Made by a program: the position numbers and the translations under genes
Notes under the pieces: generated by a model
What the model was told of the DNA's origin: nothing
The model's input: the letters and a program-made list of their open reading frames with translations, nothing else
The model's database searches: none
Part shown: in pieces, positions 51,201 through 61,590 of the stretch
Layout of the letters: each line of letters begins with the position of its first letter
Numbering within the stretch: the stretch's first letter is position 1
Assembly (NCBI RefSeq): GCF_902713425.1
Contig: NC_081198.1
Span: forward strand, 2,701,492-2,765,491
From: Acipenser ruthenus
Taxonomy: Eukaryota > Chordata > Actinopteri > Acipenseriformes > Acipenseridae
Length of the DNA stretch: 64,000 nt
Reading direction: 5' to 3'

Positions 51201-54200
51201 AGGCAAGGTTTTCTGACTGAAATGCCTTCAGCTATGAAACACGATTCCTTCAAAGGTGTTTCTGTTTTAATTTGTGACTGTGTGGACATAAACCCTGCCA
51301 TCCAAATATAGATGAAACCCAAATAACAAGACAAGACCCCAATGGCTGCAGGACTTCAACGCTGCTCAACACACACACACACAAACACACACAGTAAAAC
51401 ATCTGTGATCCAAACTAATTGGGATCAGAGGGATAATCACATTGTTAAGATAATCCAATTACAAATGGGAATTATGTTATATGACTTTCACTTATTAAAA
51501 ACATACAGTTGCGCATTTTCTGTGAAAACAGGGCAGAAGAGCACAGAGCACACAACAAGACAGGTTACCAGGGGGCTGTCTGGGTAATCAGGGTTTAATT
51601 GCATTGGCCAGTCTTGGGGTGTGTGTGAATCATGTGTACATGTAATTCACACTAATGTACCAAAGCTCTTTAGCATCTTAAACAAGTTAAGCCTGCAGCC
51701 AGAACAATACAGTGCAGCTCTCACCACCAGCCGTGCCCTTAGATAAATACCCTGAACACTCAGTTCTGATTGGCTTAAAGAGCAATATTTTGATTAAAAA
51801 AAAAAAAAAAAAAAAAAAAGGAAATGCTGAGGATCAGCAGGAATTAAAAAATCCTGATTTCTGCTTAGGCTGGCATTATTCCTCATTAAAACATATCAGC
51901 ATTTTTTTTTCTACTATAAAAATCTACACCCCTGCCTATATGGAGTCTGTCTCAAACATTTCTGAGATGTGTTTGAAGTGCTGTCATGGCAGGTTTACAA
52001 ACATATCTAATTTTCGGGGAGGTGCTTGTGCCGCGCCGCGCTTGCTCTCACCTGGGACACCGCGACGATGTTGGCTGCGTAGGGCGGCAGGTCGTACTTG
52101 CACTCTCGACAGATCTTCTTGAGTGTGGACACACTGGAGATGGAGAGCTCCGGGTTACCCAGCGCATGCAGCACCAGCGGCAGGACGTTGTTGATCATGA
52201 CAGGGTGGTCTGCCAGCCACTCCGCCAGGGCCCCTGAGATGAGAGGGAGGAGGAGCTTTATTGGGTGAAGCACATTTAGAAACAGCATATACTGTAAGTG
52301 CTACTTCCTGTTCAGCATGTCCTGAGACCACCCCCTGAGCATCACACTGACTGCATGTGAACCTGTGTCGTGGCTGGATAATCCAAAACCAGAAAAGTAA
52401 GGAAATATGTACATAGACTCTCGCTAGTCTGAACTGCGCTGCTGTCATAATGAAAATCATGCTAAAAGCAGCTCTATAGAAACCAGACTTCATCATGACA
52501 ATTCTATGATAAGCATGTAAACATTTACAGCTTTTTTTTATTTAAAGGGTTACTAGTCATTTCTGATAAATATTGATATATATTAAAAAACATTTAAAAA
52601 AAAAAAGGACTAGAAAAGGCATTTCAGCATGGACAGATACTTATCAGCTCTCTGAACAAATCCCTGCTCTGATTAGACTGAGAGTCTGCTGTACTGTAGA
52701 ACAGAAATCAATGCCACGTAGGAATGCTGCAATGCCAGCAAGGGCCGCAGTGCAGTGCAGTGCAGTGCAGTGCAAGAAGTGCAGTGCAGTAATAGTGCAG
52801 TGCAGTAAGTGCAGTAACTGTGCAGTACTGCGCACACCCATCCTCTGGCAGCAGGCAGGCTCGTACCGATGGTGAACATGACGGTGTCTGCCAGCTGCAC
52901 GTTGTTGATGTTGATCCTGGGGATGAGCCCGATGAGGCCAGGGATGACGTCAGAGTAGTTCACATCGATGGTCTCTGCGATGGACTGGAAGCCGTACAGG
53001 AGGGCCTCTGTGTGCTGGGGGACAGCAAGACAGACAGGAGTCAGGGCTCAGAGCCGGGTGACCTGCAATCACCCCTTCGTCGAGATTACAGAAGAGCGTG
53101 ACCGAAAGAGATTCAGAGCGGACGATAGGTACGAGGGAAACTCCATTTCCAATTCCTTTTTAAAATCAATTCACAATTCCAATTCCTCTGAGGGACTTGG
53201 GATTGATTTAAAAAGGGAATGGGAACTGGGAACAGATTTTAAAAATAAATTGGAATTGAAGAAAAGGTACACCCGATTGTAACCAGGCTACTGATCTTGT
53301 GATGAATATTCTTCCTGAATGTGCGTGTGTCTGGATTGCACTTCCCCTTTAAGAAACTCACCACAATAACAGCGTTCAGCAATGGCTTTGCACTGTTAGC
53401 AAAAGAGCCCATTAAAAAAAAAAAGGTGCCATTAGGTACCCCTAATATTTACTGTCAGTGCATCACTTACAGTATATTTTTTTCCCCATGAGAAAAATAA
53501 ATAGCTGACAGCGTGTATTTTTTCCCCACACCTCACTGATAGATACACCACTCTCATTCAGAGCTGAACATCACATGTGTGTTCTAGGCTCATAAATCAA
53601 GGGTCCCAGGGGCCGCGGAGCATCTCTGAAGCCATCATGTCCCGGGCAGCGTGATGAATGAGCGCGGTGCACCTTCACGCCCTGCCTGAGCGGCAATGAT
53701 GAGGCCCTCGCCGGCGGTAAGCAGCAGCAGATCCGAGAGGAGGCTGCGGTTCTGGCTGCTCTCAGACTCAGAGCTCTCAAGGTGCCTCCATTCACTTTCT
53801 AGCTGCTGTCAGCAATGCGTTTATCTGATCCGCTTCTGCACCTCAGTGATGATGGGTTTGTAGTCCTCAGAAGATCTTACAGATTCTAAAGGGAACCTGG
53901 AAGCACTGCTTTAAATACTGTACACATTCAGAGAGTCCTAGGTGACTGTGCTAGTGGCCCCACAGCTGACAAACATACTGTTAAGGTATTGCAAATACAT
54001 ACTAATTGCATCAGCTGCTTCTTGCAGTTACCTACCTATTAGACACAGTTTAAAATCCACAATTTACGGGTCCAGAAACGAGCCTGAATCACGTATTACA
54101 AATGCAAAACACAGGCAATCAATTTAGTGTTCAAATGATGTATCGACAAGACAGACCACTCTTCTGCTGTGCAGTGCATACCTGCCAGGATGCGGGCTGC

Positions 54201-54447
54201 TCCATGCTGGTCAGGAGGCGTCCCAGTTTGTCATACAGGTTACTCAGCAGCTCTGCTCCCAGCATCTCATACACATACATGAGTGTGTCGGAGATATCAA
54301 CCCTGCGATGAATTCACACAAGCCAGGGTCAGTGCCACACCAAAAACTACACACAGCACCGCAAAACAACAAAACAGCTGCAACACACAATAACTCTGTG
54401 TGATAAAAGTTAGATTTCAGTATTGCTGTTGTTGAGATTTTTATTTA

Positions 54448-54510
<63 letters not shown>

Positions 54511-55057
54511 CTTTTGGACATTGTGTTATTATGCTTACAGATCTATTGAAAGGTGGCAAGTGGTTGTTTTCTGTGTTTCGGGGAGAAAGCTTGGTTAAAA
54601 AAAAAAAAATCTGCAATTGTGCCTCTTTTGCTTCCTTATCCCTATAATTAAGTCCTATATATATTCTGTGTGTGTGTGTACTGTATGCCTGTGTGTACCG
54701 TATGCCTGTACCTGTAAATCCTGAACTGCTCCTTCTCGTCGGAGGACCAGGAGCTGTACTCCTCATCGGAAGGGAACTGCGCCTTGTGCAGCAGCACATC
54801 CACCAGCTGGAAGTAGACAGGCCGGTACACCTGCATGTAAACCACTTGCTTGTTGGCCTCGAAAGACATGATGTCATCCTGGAAAACACAACACAGGCCA
54901 CGCTCAGCCTTTACTGCAGTGCTCTCAGGATGGAGGGCAGGCACAGTACAGCGCTGGACTGACAGCATCGGACTCCCTGTTCAGAGTGGAGACGCCACAC
55001 TCTTCACCCAGCACCACAGAGGAGCTTCAGAACTGTGACTCCACACCCTCACAGCCA

Positions 55058-55092
<35 letters not shown>

Positions 55093-56662
55093 CCTCACAG
55101 CCCTAGGTCAGGGATCCCACAGCTGCCTCATCAATGAAGCTGCAATGAGAGCCGTTCACAGTACAATACAATATACATGTCGCTATACAATCTATATCAA
55201 GGTCCTAATGAACTCATTCGAACAATCAGCAATAAGATAACATTATCATAAACGACCGACTTTGCTTGTTAAGACTTCCTTTACGTAGCAGCTGCATAGA
55301 GCCATTTCAGGGTTATAATGGGTGTTTACAATATAAACCTGAGTTTGTTATTATCTAAAGCCTGGAATAGATCCAACTGCTATTCAATGGGAGTCTTGAA
55401 TCTTTACCATCGAGTCTTTACCATCTCTGAGGACTGAACTGCATTGCGTTTCTGTGATGGTATCATCTCGGTAGCTGCTCAGGAAGGCACTGTAGACCAG
55501 GTGCTTGTTAAACTGTTGCATATCCTGGTGTGGAGAAATAATCAATCTGTTTGTGAATTAATGTTGCTAACCCTTTCAACATCCAGTCTTTTCTGACCTG
55601 TCAATGGCATTCTGAATCGGCTGCAACACAAATACTGAAAGCGTTTTTAAAATTGCTACTGTGAGAGGGAGTGCTGTCTTTGATGTGAGCTCGAAAGAAA
55701 AAGCAATTAAGGAGCATTTTATTTTTTTTAAAAGGGCTTCTCTCCCCAGCTGAAGCTGCTGTGTCTGGCTGTGAAGATGAGATCACAGGGGTGAGTTTGA
55801 TTACAGACCCTGTGCCATGCCCTGCAAGGAGTCTGGACACAGCTGCTCCTTTCTGGTCAGTGCTGGACCAGACATTCAGTACACCATGGTACCATTGTTG
55901 AACAGGACGGACAGAACAACAACTGTGAGGCACGCCCATGGTCTGACACACACACACTCACACGCACGCACGCGCAAGCGCGCGCACACACACACACGCA
56001 CACACACACACAGCCGCCCCCTCATCTCATCATTCCATTTCCTTTGCTCCAGTGAACACCAATAAATATTTCATCCCTTCTTGAACAGGAAAGTTTCATC
56101 GTCATTCATGTTCTGAAACTCCATGGTCTGGCCAGGAAAATGTGTACGATGGTTTGGCCTTGATGTCATACACCACGCATGGTCTTGCAATGCTTAACCA
56201 TAGTATATCATTATAGATTAAGTTAACAGTTATTGTGGGGTTAACCTGTAACCTCACAATGATGGTGGAAGGCGTGAACATGTTCCAGAAGCTTCATGAA
56301 CTGAGCTCCCTCTCAGCAAACACACTACCCTGGGACTGCACTACAGCACGCCGGCGCGCTCAGCAACCACTTACAGGAGGGAGAGGATTTATTCAAGCAC
56401 ACAGGACATACTTCCATTAAAAAAAAAAAAAAGAAATATTCCATTAATGGTTTCCTACTGAATTAATGATTTATATTATTCGAAGGTGCTGCTTTTATCT
56501 TAAATGTATAAAGTTCACCTATAGTAGCACGGACTACAATGACCTCGATGCTTGTGGAGTAAAAAAAAGGATTAAAATAAGCTTAAATCTTACAGTCGTC
56601 TTCTTCAGTATCCTATGTGTGTGTGTATATATATATATATAGGTACACTGTTATACCCACAC

Positions 56663-56722
<60 letters not shown>

Positions 56723-57976
56723 ATGACTGCCTCCTAATTTCATTATTCCATTCCTCTGCAGCGAGCACCAATTCACAGCTCCAGAGAAAGAGGGGGGCTC
56801 ATATTGGAAATGAAACGAACAAGCAGGAGAGAAATTGAAATATGAAACCAAAACCCATTTTCCTACCCCACCCCCACCACACACAGCATTGAAAAGCTCT
56901 CTATTGTCTAAATCTCTTAATAACAGAATAAAATTGACAGTGCAAAACAAAAAGGCAGCAAAACGACAGAGAGTCGCGTCTCTGAAGATTCTCTGTCATT
57001 AATAATGCAAACTCTAGAACTCCAGCCATTAACATAAATAGCAGAACGCTGGAAATGTCAGGTAGAATTATAGCGATGTAGTGTTATTTTTTTATTTTGT
57101 TTTTGCAGGCGTGCCTTTACGTGAACACTACATAGCTACACCAAGCTGAATTCATTATAAAGACCCTCCATGCTAGAAACAGCACAAACCTTGCTCCTAC
57201 CTGCAGAGAGTACCAGAAGGTGAGTGTGAGGGAGCTGGTGGTCTCGTTGACAGGGTAGTGTCCCGGGATGCCTGTGCAGAACATGATCATGTTGACGAGC
57301 GCCAGGAAGCTCTGCCAGTGGTCCACCTGCTCCAGCAGCGCTCTGCAACACAAAGACGGACAGACAGAGTGAGGCAGAGCAGGGGAAATCAACACCAGCA
57401 CTCAGTACAGCCATGCAAGGTCTAAGCTTCTGATAACATGAGGCAAAACTGCAGAGATGGGCTTTAAAACAGGGGCTTTGCTACTGCTTTGATTGATAAT
57501 ATGTTGTGCATAGGGAGTCTCTTATGGTTTTAAGAGATCATGTGCAGTTTGGGTGAAAGGAGTGCGAAGAAAACACCCTACAAGCAATGTATTAATTTAT
57601 TAAATGACAAATAATTTACTTCAAAAAAAAAAAAAAAAAAAACACACCTCTGTACTCATCAGCTAATATTAAACATAAAAAAGTGGGGTATTTGTTCACT
57701 GCATGGGTTGACAACTACATTATACACATGATAAGATGCATTGGAATTTTGACAAACCCTGAATGACGATTGTCCGATTTCTCATACTTTACAGTCCGTG
57801 ATTTATAATCTCCATTACAAAGAGGGGAGCGCTACCTGGAGTGGTTCTCCCCGAGCGCCACAGCGATGCGGCAGATCCCGTGCGAGGTCTCCATGTCTCC
57901 GCTCTGCACCGCCTGCCGGAGCTGCTCCTGGAGCTGCAGGACCTGCGGGATCAGCTTGAGAAGAGTGTCCACATAC
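36984..57976 (-). CDS. IPO13: IPO13, importin-13 (C-terminal 690 residues)
   Basis: Importin-13 is a Ran-dependent HEAT-repeat receptor that imports cargo such as MAGO-Y14 and UBC9 and exports eIF1A. Eighteen coding exons are present on the minus strand, all in phase: w1 57836-57976, w2 57201-57342, w3 54712-54878, w4 54182-54302, w5 52867-53014, w6 52052-52233, w7 48340-48366, w8 47886-48020, w9 46533-46679, w10 45151-45231, w11 43344-43481, w12 42562-42658, w13 40485-40537, w14 38667-38733, w15 38486-38544, w16 37917-38006, w17 37533-37714 and w18 36984-37080 (TGA). They encode from YVDTLLKLIPQVL to GTEYVADY, matching human residues about 273-963 with very high identity (RPVYFQLVDVLLHKAQFPSD, SQCMWLMQALGFLLSAL). 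w7 is a 27-nt microexon. The N-terminal Ran-binding exons are beyond 64000. Splice sites of w9, w10, w11 and w17 adjoin tandem repeats. Confidence 0.97.
37201..37533 (-). repeat. Minisatellite multiplying the 5' splice site of IPO13 exon w17
   Basis: Five units of 62-78 bp start at 37201, 37265, 37327, 37389 and 37453; a sixth homologous block is the true end of exon w17 (donor at 37533). Each unit holds a copy of the exon's last bases (TTCACCCAGCAGATCCTCAG, one copy with a single change) followed by GTACYC, and is preceded by an acceptor-like CATTCCCCTTGCAG or a variant. Each unit thus resembles a 38-nt mini-exon. Confidence 0.9.
38130..38193. repeat. (AAT)n microsatellite
   Basis: About 21 AAT units in the intron between IPO13 w15 and w16. 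TAAGGGCGTCTAATAAATAAT just before it looks like a degraded SINE tail. Confidence 0.85.
39361..39500 (+). mobile_element. LINE 3'-end or SINE-like repeat, copy 2
   Basis: ACACAAGAACGTTTACGAACG, then GAGGAGGCCATTCGGACCAT and TTGATCTCAGAAC, correspond to the copy at 34321 with more divergence. Confidence 0.5.
39730..39800 (-). mobile_element. SINE tail fragment, copy D
   Basis: Only the LINE-type tail and (AAT)n end of the SINE remain (TTAGCAGACGCCCTTATCC on the plus strand). The head is missing, as in a 5'-truncated insertion. Confidence 0.65.
41603..41868. repeat. 38-bp minisatellite in IPO13 intron w12-w13
   Basis: Seven units begin CAGTTTGGAACCTCACTGAA at 41603, 41641, 41679, 41717, 41755, 41791 and 41829. 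One unit is 36 bp. It is not next to an exon. Confidence 0.9.
42489..42521. repeat. (TCTG)n microsatellite
   Basis: Eight tetramers, about 40 bp downstream of the donor of IPO13 exon w12 on the minus strand. Confidence 0.9.
42969..43344 (-). repeat. In-frame 30-bp minisatellite carrying repeated 5' splice sites of IPO13 exon w11
   Basis: Thirteen CAG|GTAACC donor sites occur exactly 30 nt apart: the genuine one ends exon w11 at 43344, and twelve copies end at 43314 down to 42984. Read in the exon's frame, each unit encodes ten residues of the form VTQTLPRSGQ or VTQTLPRTGQ with no stop until just past the array. One unit repeats the genuine CGCCAG|GTAACC exactly. Confidence 0.93.
43686..43726. 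repeat. 22-bp perfect palindrome with a partial repeat
   Basis: 43686-43707 is self-complementary (half-site TGTCTGTAAAT) and its right half is repeated at about 43710-43726. It contains forkhead-like GTAAATA words. It lies in the IPO13 intron between w10 and w11. Confidence 0.6.
43831..44757. repeat. 40-bp minisatellite with higher-order structure in IPO13 intron w10-w11
   Basis: About 23 units of TGAACCAGCCTGCACAGCAG plus a variable 20-bp half. Variants CCACGAGAAG, CTGTGAGAGG and CTGTGAGAGA follow an ordered trimer or hexamer pattern (120/240 bp) in the first half and a different trimer in the second. One unit near 44690 is a few bases short. All three minus frames stay open because of composition, not coding. 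Confidence 0.92.
45238..45612 (-). repeat. CT-rich tandem repeat forming the polypyrimidine tract of IPO13 exon w10
   Basis: Plus-strand units of about 30 bp (AGACAGAGAGGCACAGACAG, then GGAGAG) run to within 7 bp of the w10 acceptor at 45231. In the transcript this is a pyrimidine-rich tract of about 370 nt. Confidence 0.9.
46686..46833 (-). repeat. 49-bp tandem repeat overlapping the 3' splice region of IPO13 exon w9
   Basis: Three units containing AGAAAGAAAACAAACACAC begin about 6 bp from the w9 acceptor (exon start 46679). On the minus strand two upstream units end in TTTTCTTTCTCAG, a better acceptor than the genuine CTTGGTAAAG. Exon extension from either would soon meet an in-frame stop. 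Confidence 0.85.
48163..48225. repeat. (AAAT)n(TA)n microsatellite
   Basis: About 10 AAAT units followed by about 10 TA units in the intron between IPO13 w7 and w8. Confidence 0.9.
49115..49362. repeat. Foldback-type repeat, split copy
   Basis: CCATTCCCTTTTAATCAATT at about 49119 is inverted relative to AATTGATTTTAGAAAGGGAT at about 49302. The same inverted words occur closer together at 53136-53270. This suggests a hairpin-type element interrupted by about 130 bp here. Confidence 0.4.
49373..49505. repeat. ACCATGCTTT-type dispersed repeat
   Basis: GGTTATACTATGCATTTACC, then GCCATGCTTTTATAA and ACCATGCTTTCACTGTGCTT, matches 60655-60800 in word order. Confidence 0.45.
50302..50328. repeat. 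(GT)n microsatellite
   Basis: Thirteen GT units in the long IPO13 intron between w6 and w7. Confidence 0.9.
52749..52822. repeat. (GTGCA)n tract beside IPO13 exon w5
   Basis: Imperfect GCAGT pentamers end about 45 bp from the donor of w5 (exon end 52867) on the minus strand. Confidence 0.8.
53136..53270. repeat. Foldback-type repeat, compact copy
   Basis: TCCAATTCCTTTTTAAAATC at about 53151 and GATTTAAAAAGGGAATGGGA at about 53204 are inverted copies, forming a potential hairpin. It is related to 49115-49362. Confidence 0.5.
54452..54507. repeat. (AT)n microsatellite
   Basis: About 27 AT units in the IPO13 intron between w3 and w4. Confidence 0.95.
55060..55092. repeat. (ACGC)n microsatellite
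   Basis: Eight ACGC tetramers in the IPO13 intron between w2 and w3. Confidence 0.9.
55408..55524 (-). other. Candidate 117-nt in-frame cassette exon in IPO13 intron w2-w3
   Basis: On the minus strand, the acceptor-like CTCCACACCAG is followed by a stop-free 117-nt segment ending ATG|GTAAAG. It would encode DMQQFNKHLVYSAFLSSYRD and a further 19 residues. Both ends are phase 0, matching the w2/w3 junction, so inclusion keeps the frame. Human IPO13 as I recall it has nothing here. Partial similarity to the start of w3 (AACAAGCA, TGGT, TAC) might mean an old exon duplication. It could be chance. Confidence 0.25.
55941..56012. repeat. (CA)n/(CACG)n microsatellite
   Basis: Mixed CA and CACG repeats. 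The flank after it (CTCATCTCATCATTCCATTT) resembles the flank after the (GA)n tract at 56669, so the two may share one ancestral repeat. Confidence 0.85.
56623..56720. repeat. (TA)n and (GA)n microsatellites
   Basis: A short (TA)n at about 56627-56641, then about 25 GA units at 56669-56719, in the IPO13 intron between w2 and w3. Confidence 0.92.
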
Positions 57977-58947
57977 CTGCCAAGAGGGAGCGACAGAACA
58001 GGGCGTTACTGGACAATCACAGGGCACAGAGCATTACCGTACATTCAAACGCCACTGTGCACACAGCCCAGTTTAAGTCACCATCACACATCACGGGACA
58101 CATCAGAAGATACCAGATGCTTCTCCTCAGCTTCAGAGCACATGGGCAGCTCTGCCAAGGGAAACACTTTAAAAAGTGATCCTGACTGATTCGAACTTTG
58201 TGAAACACAGTGTAGTCAGCCTTAATACTAGCCATTACTAATCAGTTTGTTTTTCATTGTATGATGTGCAAATTAAAACACGTTGCTATGATCAAAGAAA
58301 AAAAAAAGAATAAATCATACACTACGATCATATTCCTCTCATTACCAAAACACACCAGCACTGCTCTGCTTTAACAAAAAAAACTTTTAAATAATGCCAT
58401 TTCCTCTACACAGTAACCCTTTCCTCTGACATCAACCCTGCAGGCTGCAGTATGTGTACAGTGAATAAAATCAATTGTAACTTTGACTTTTAAAACCTTG
58501 TTATTACTCAAATTAATAAGATGTTTCAGATGCTGTATTTCTGCTACACTGGTAGAATGAACTTCCTCTTTTTTTTTTTTTCTCACTCAAACAAGAGATT
58601 TTGGCTCCACCTTTCTGTAACAGCCCTGTCCCATACATACCTTGACATGTCCCTATTCATAGGAGAGATGATGCAATAAGATACTTTGAGGTATATTATC
58701 AAAGTGTTTATTCCAGACTTCAACTGCAGTTTTTTGAAAAGGTAAAGAACGTGTTCATTTTACACAACAACAAGAACTGAAGACAAAGTCATATAATTGA
58801 AGGAGCTGTGTTCACAAAGCAAATTGCGTTGGCTTATTTTTGGAGCTGAAGTGACTGGAAATTTAAACTGGCTTTACATTTTTTAATTTTTTATTTTTTT
58901 TATTGTAAAAGCACCCTGGAATGTTCCACATAAAGAGCAATATATAT

Positions 58948-59145
58948 AAGCACACTGCATTGTAATGACCCCCTTGTACAGAAGCACACTGCATTGTAAT
59001 GACCCCCTTGTACAGAAGCACACTGTATTGTAATGACCCCCTTGTACAGAAGCACACTGCATTGTAATGACCCCCTTGTACAGAAGCACACTGTATTGTA
59101 ATGACTCCCTTGTATAGAAGCACACTGCATTGTAATGACCCGCTT
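58948..59145. repeat. 34-bp minisatellite
   Basis: Six units of AAGCACACTGCATTGTAATG plus ACCCCCTTGTACAG begin at 58948, 58982, 59016, 59050, 59084 and 59118; the last is degraded. Confidence 0.92.
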
Positions 59146-60654
59146 GCTAAGTCTGCAGCACATTTGATTGTAAAATGAAAGGCAAGCTGCTAATGTTGCA
59201 GAACTCTCAGTAAACAGCCAAGGTGCATGCAGGAGCACTTTCAATGGAGTTGTTTAATTTGCAGTTTTTTAACATCAGCCTTCTGTGCTGCTAATGCTTT
59301 GTGAACGTAAGGACCCTCAGGAAGTGTGTGTCTCATTGTGCAACAGGGAATCTCCTTTCAAAAACACAGGAGTTAATGAAACACTTAAAGAAGAAACGCT
59401 TAGAAAATAAGGGAATAAAAGGTACAAACCACCTGCACTGCAGGCAAGGTTCGCACGATAAAACAAACCAAATAAGGAGGTTTCAACAAACAGACAAATG
59501 TACTTTAAAAAAGGGATCATTTGAAACAATGGATCCTAGTCACAAAAGACGGTTAGGAGTTTAATCTCATTTCTCATAGCAATGTTTAACTTGCGGAGGG
59601 GGGGTTAGCTTTGTTTTCATTGCAAGCCGCTTCATCTCATTTGATCCCACTTCAAAGACATTATTAGTTGCTAAGAATAATGTGATGTTGCTGATTGAGT
59701 CGTTTGCAGATTTATTTCACACAACACATTGCATGGTGATGCTGCCACTGTGCCTAAAATAGACCAGCCCTGTAGAATATCATTAGCATGCAACGTGTTG
59801 GGCAAGTAAAGCTAAATACAGACAGGACAGGACAGGACAGTGTAGGGCAGAGAGACTACAGTCTACAGAGACTCAGTAGAAATACAGTCAATTACCCGTC
59901 AATAATATCAGCCTAACAATACAGTATAGAGACGTCCTCAGAGACTGCACTCTTACTCTTCTGGGGCTTCTGTCATGCTGCAATTATAAAAAACTTGCTC
60001 TGACTAGACCCCATAAACACTGCTGCTGTACTCGGCTTGAGATGACTAGACACACGAGAGTTCAAGTCCCAGGGCTGCTGTTTACACCCCTTACAGGAAT
60101 CTGGTCATTGAAGATCAAATGTTTTTCACTCATTTCTTGAATGACCTGGAAAACGATCCCACATGTCCATTTACTGCATGCCTTCTTGTCCTTCTCTCTC
60201 TCTGTGCAGGAGTTTGAAAGAGTTAACCTTCTCTACCCTTGACATGTACAGCTGTGTTTTTCAGGCTGGTTAGTCCCTATTTGTGACTCCAGACGTGCAC
60301 AATGCCTCAATCCCTATTCAATCACTAAAGGACAGTCACTTGAGCAGCATTTGGGTGAGAGGGAGTCAAGAAGATGATCGCCCATCCATGAACGACACAA
60401 GGACCTCACACTCTCAAAACAACACTGTCTTGTGGAGATTGAGAACGCAGTGTAGTAACTGCCATGGCTTTAGTTTCCCTCGCTATTCCAGACCATGTTA
60501 GCCGCCGTCACGGGCACAACATTCTGGTCTCTGGGGCACAAAGCGAGTTTCATTTTATGAACAGTTCTAATTTCTCCCTTCTCTTCATAGTGAGAAAGAC
60601 AGCCCGTATACTTTATAAAGGTTTACCATGTTAAATCTGCATGGCCATTTTGCA

Positions 60655-60800
60655 GTTTTTTCCCATGGTTATACTACATATCAACCATAGTGAACAATGC
60701 TTTGCCATTCCCCTCTGGAATTTACAATGCTTGCCTATACTTTACCATGCTTTCACTATGCTTTTGTTACACTTTGCTATGCTTTTACTATGGGAAACTT
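60655..60800. repeat. ACCATGCTTT-type dispersed repeat
   Basis: GGTTATACTACATATCAACC, then CAATGCTTGCCTATACTTT and ACCATGCTTTCACTATGCTT, corresponds block by block to 49373-49505. Confidence 0.5.
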
Positions 60801-61200
60801 TGCTTTGCTTTTGGAAGGGATGATACTTCCATGCAGTTGTAATGGCCAGGGACCCCCACTCTAAAGACAGCTGCCCCCCACTCTGCCTGGAAGGACTGAA
60901 GTCCCCACTGAATTGAATGAAGTGACTGCAGTGAGGATCTGAAGGGTGTGTGATTGAATTTCCCTGGGGTCGCTCTCCATGCTAATGCGAGCCACAGAGG
61001 AAAGAGCAGGTTTCAGACAAGCAACAATCTTCTGGATAATGGAAATGAGATTGGATTGTAATACAGGCACCGTGTTGTCATGGCGATCAGTGTTAAACAG
61101 GTGCAGAATGGCCTGATTTATTACAAAGAGCAGCCAAGGGTTCTTAATGGAAGAGAGTTTCAAGGTGATGGAACACAGGTACCGAGGAAAGGTTTATTTC

Positions 61201-61212
61201 ATTAGCGCTAAT
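61201..61212. promoter_or_regulatory. Perfect palindrome ATTAGCGCTAAT with adjacent ATTA cores
   Basis: Two inverted ATTA cores around GCGC, followed by AATCAG, resemble a homeodomain dimer site. The surrounding 60880-61300 is low in repeats. The regulatory role is inferred only. Confidence 0.25.
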
Positions 61213-61397
61213 AATCAGGCTCCGCTCAAGAGGTTCTCCAAGACAACCATTTCTGTCTTGTCAGCTCATCAGTGGCAAGAAATGAAATTTGAAAGCATCA
61301 TCTCTAGTGCTCATACAGTACCATAATGATAGTGCTGCACCATAATCATAGTCGAATATGAACTGTGAGGATCAAGGGCAAAAAGCAGCTGTTCAAA

Positions 61398-61590
61398 CGT
61401 TAGCCAAGCATTAAACATTTTGAATTTTTAACCCACTGTCAAATACAGGCCAAATATAGGCGCTAGTTTTTGTGCAGTGTACTGTAAGCCAAATTTACTT
61501 CGGATTCACTGTTTCTTCACAGTCTTTTCAATATTAAATTAAAATTCTACAATCATGCAATCTTATACACAAACACTGTACATGGTGCAG
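61398..61590. repeat. Unclassified dispersed repeat, copy 2
   Basis: Shares CAGGCCAAATATAGG and following blocks, in the same order, with 17945-18150. Confidence 0.5.

Larger units (their letters stand above)
48367..52051 (-). other. 3.7-kb IPO13 intron between w6 and w7
   Basis: No further IPO13 exon fits here, since w6 ends AVSQ and w7 continues EVLIKQIHK without gap relative to human. The intron holds the split foldback repeat, a dispersed repeat, microsatellites and low-repeat AT-rich stretches with homeobox-like words (CCAATTAAAA and CTAATTAGG at 51170-51205) that could be conserved regulatory sequence. Confidence 0.6.

Noticed and set aside
56072-56130. Short minus-strand coding-like stretch MEFQNMNDDETFLFKKG
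   Set aside because: It ends in a stop after 17 codons, has no usable donor in frame and no recognised family; treated as chance.
60861-61163. 100-codon minus-strand ORF in the IPO13 5' intron
   Set aside because: It does not match the missing importin-13 N-terminus, has no convincing splice borders and no recognised relative.
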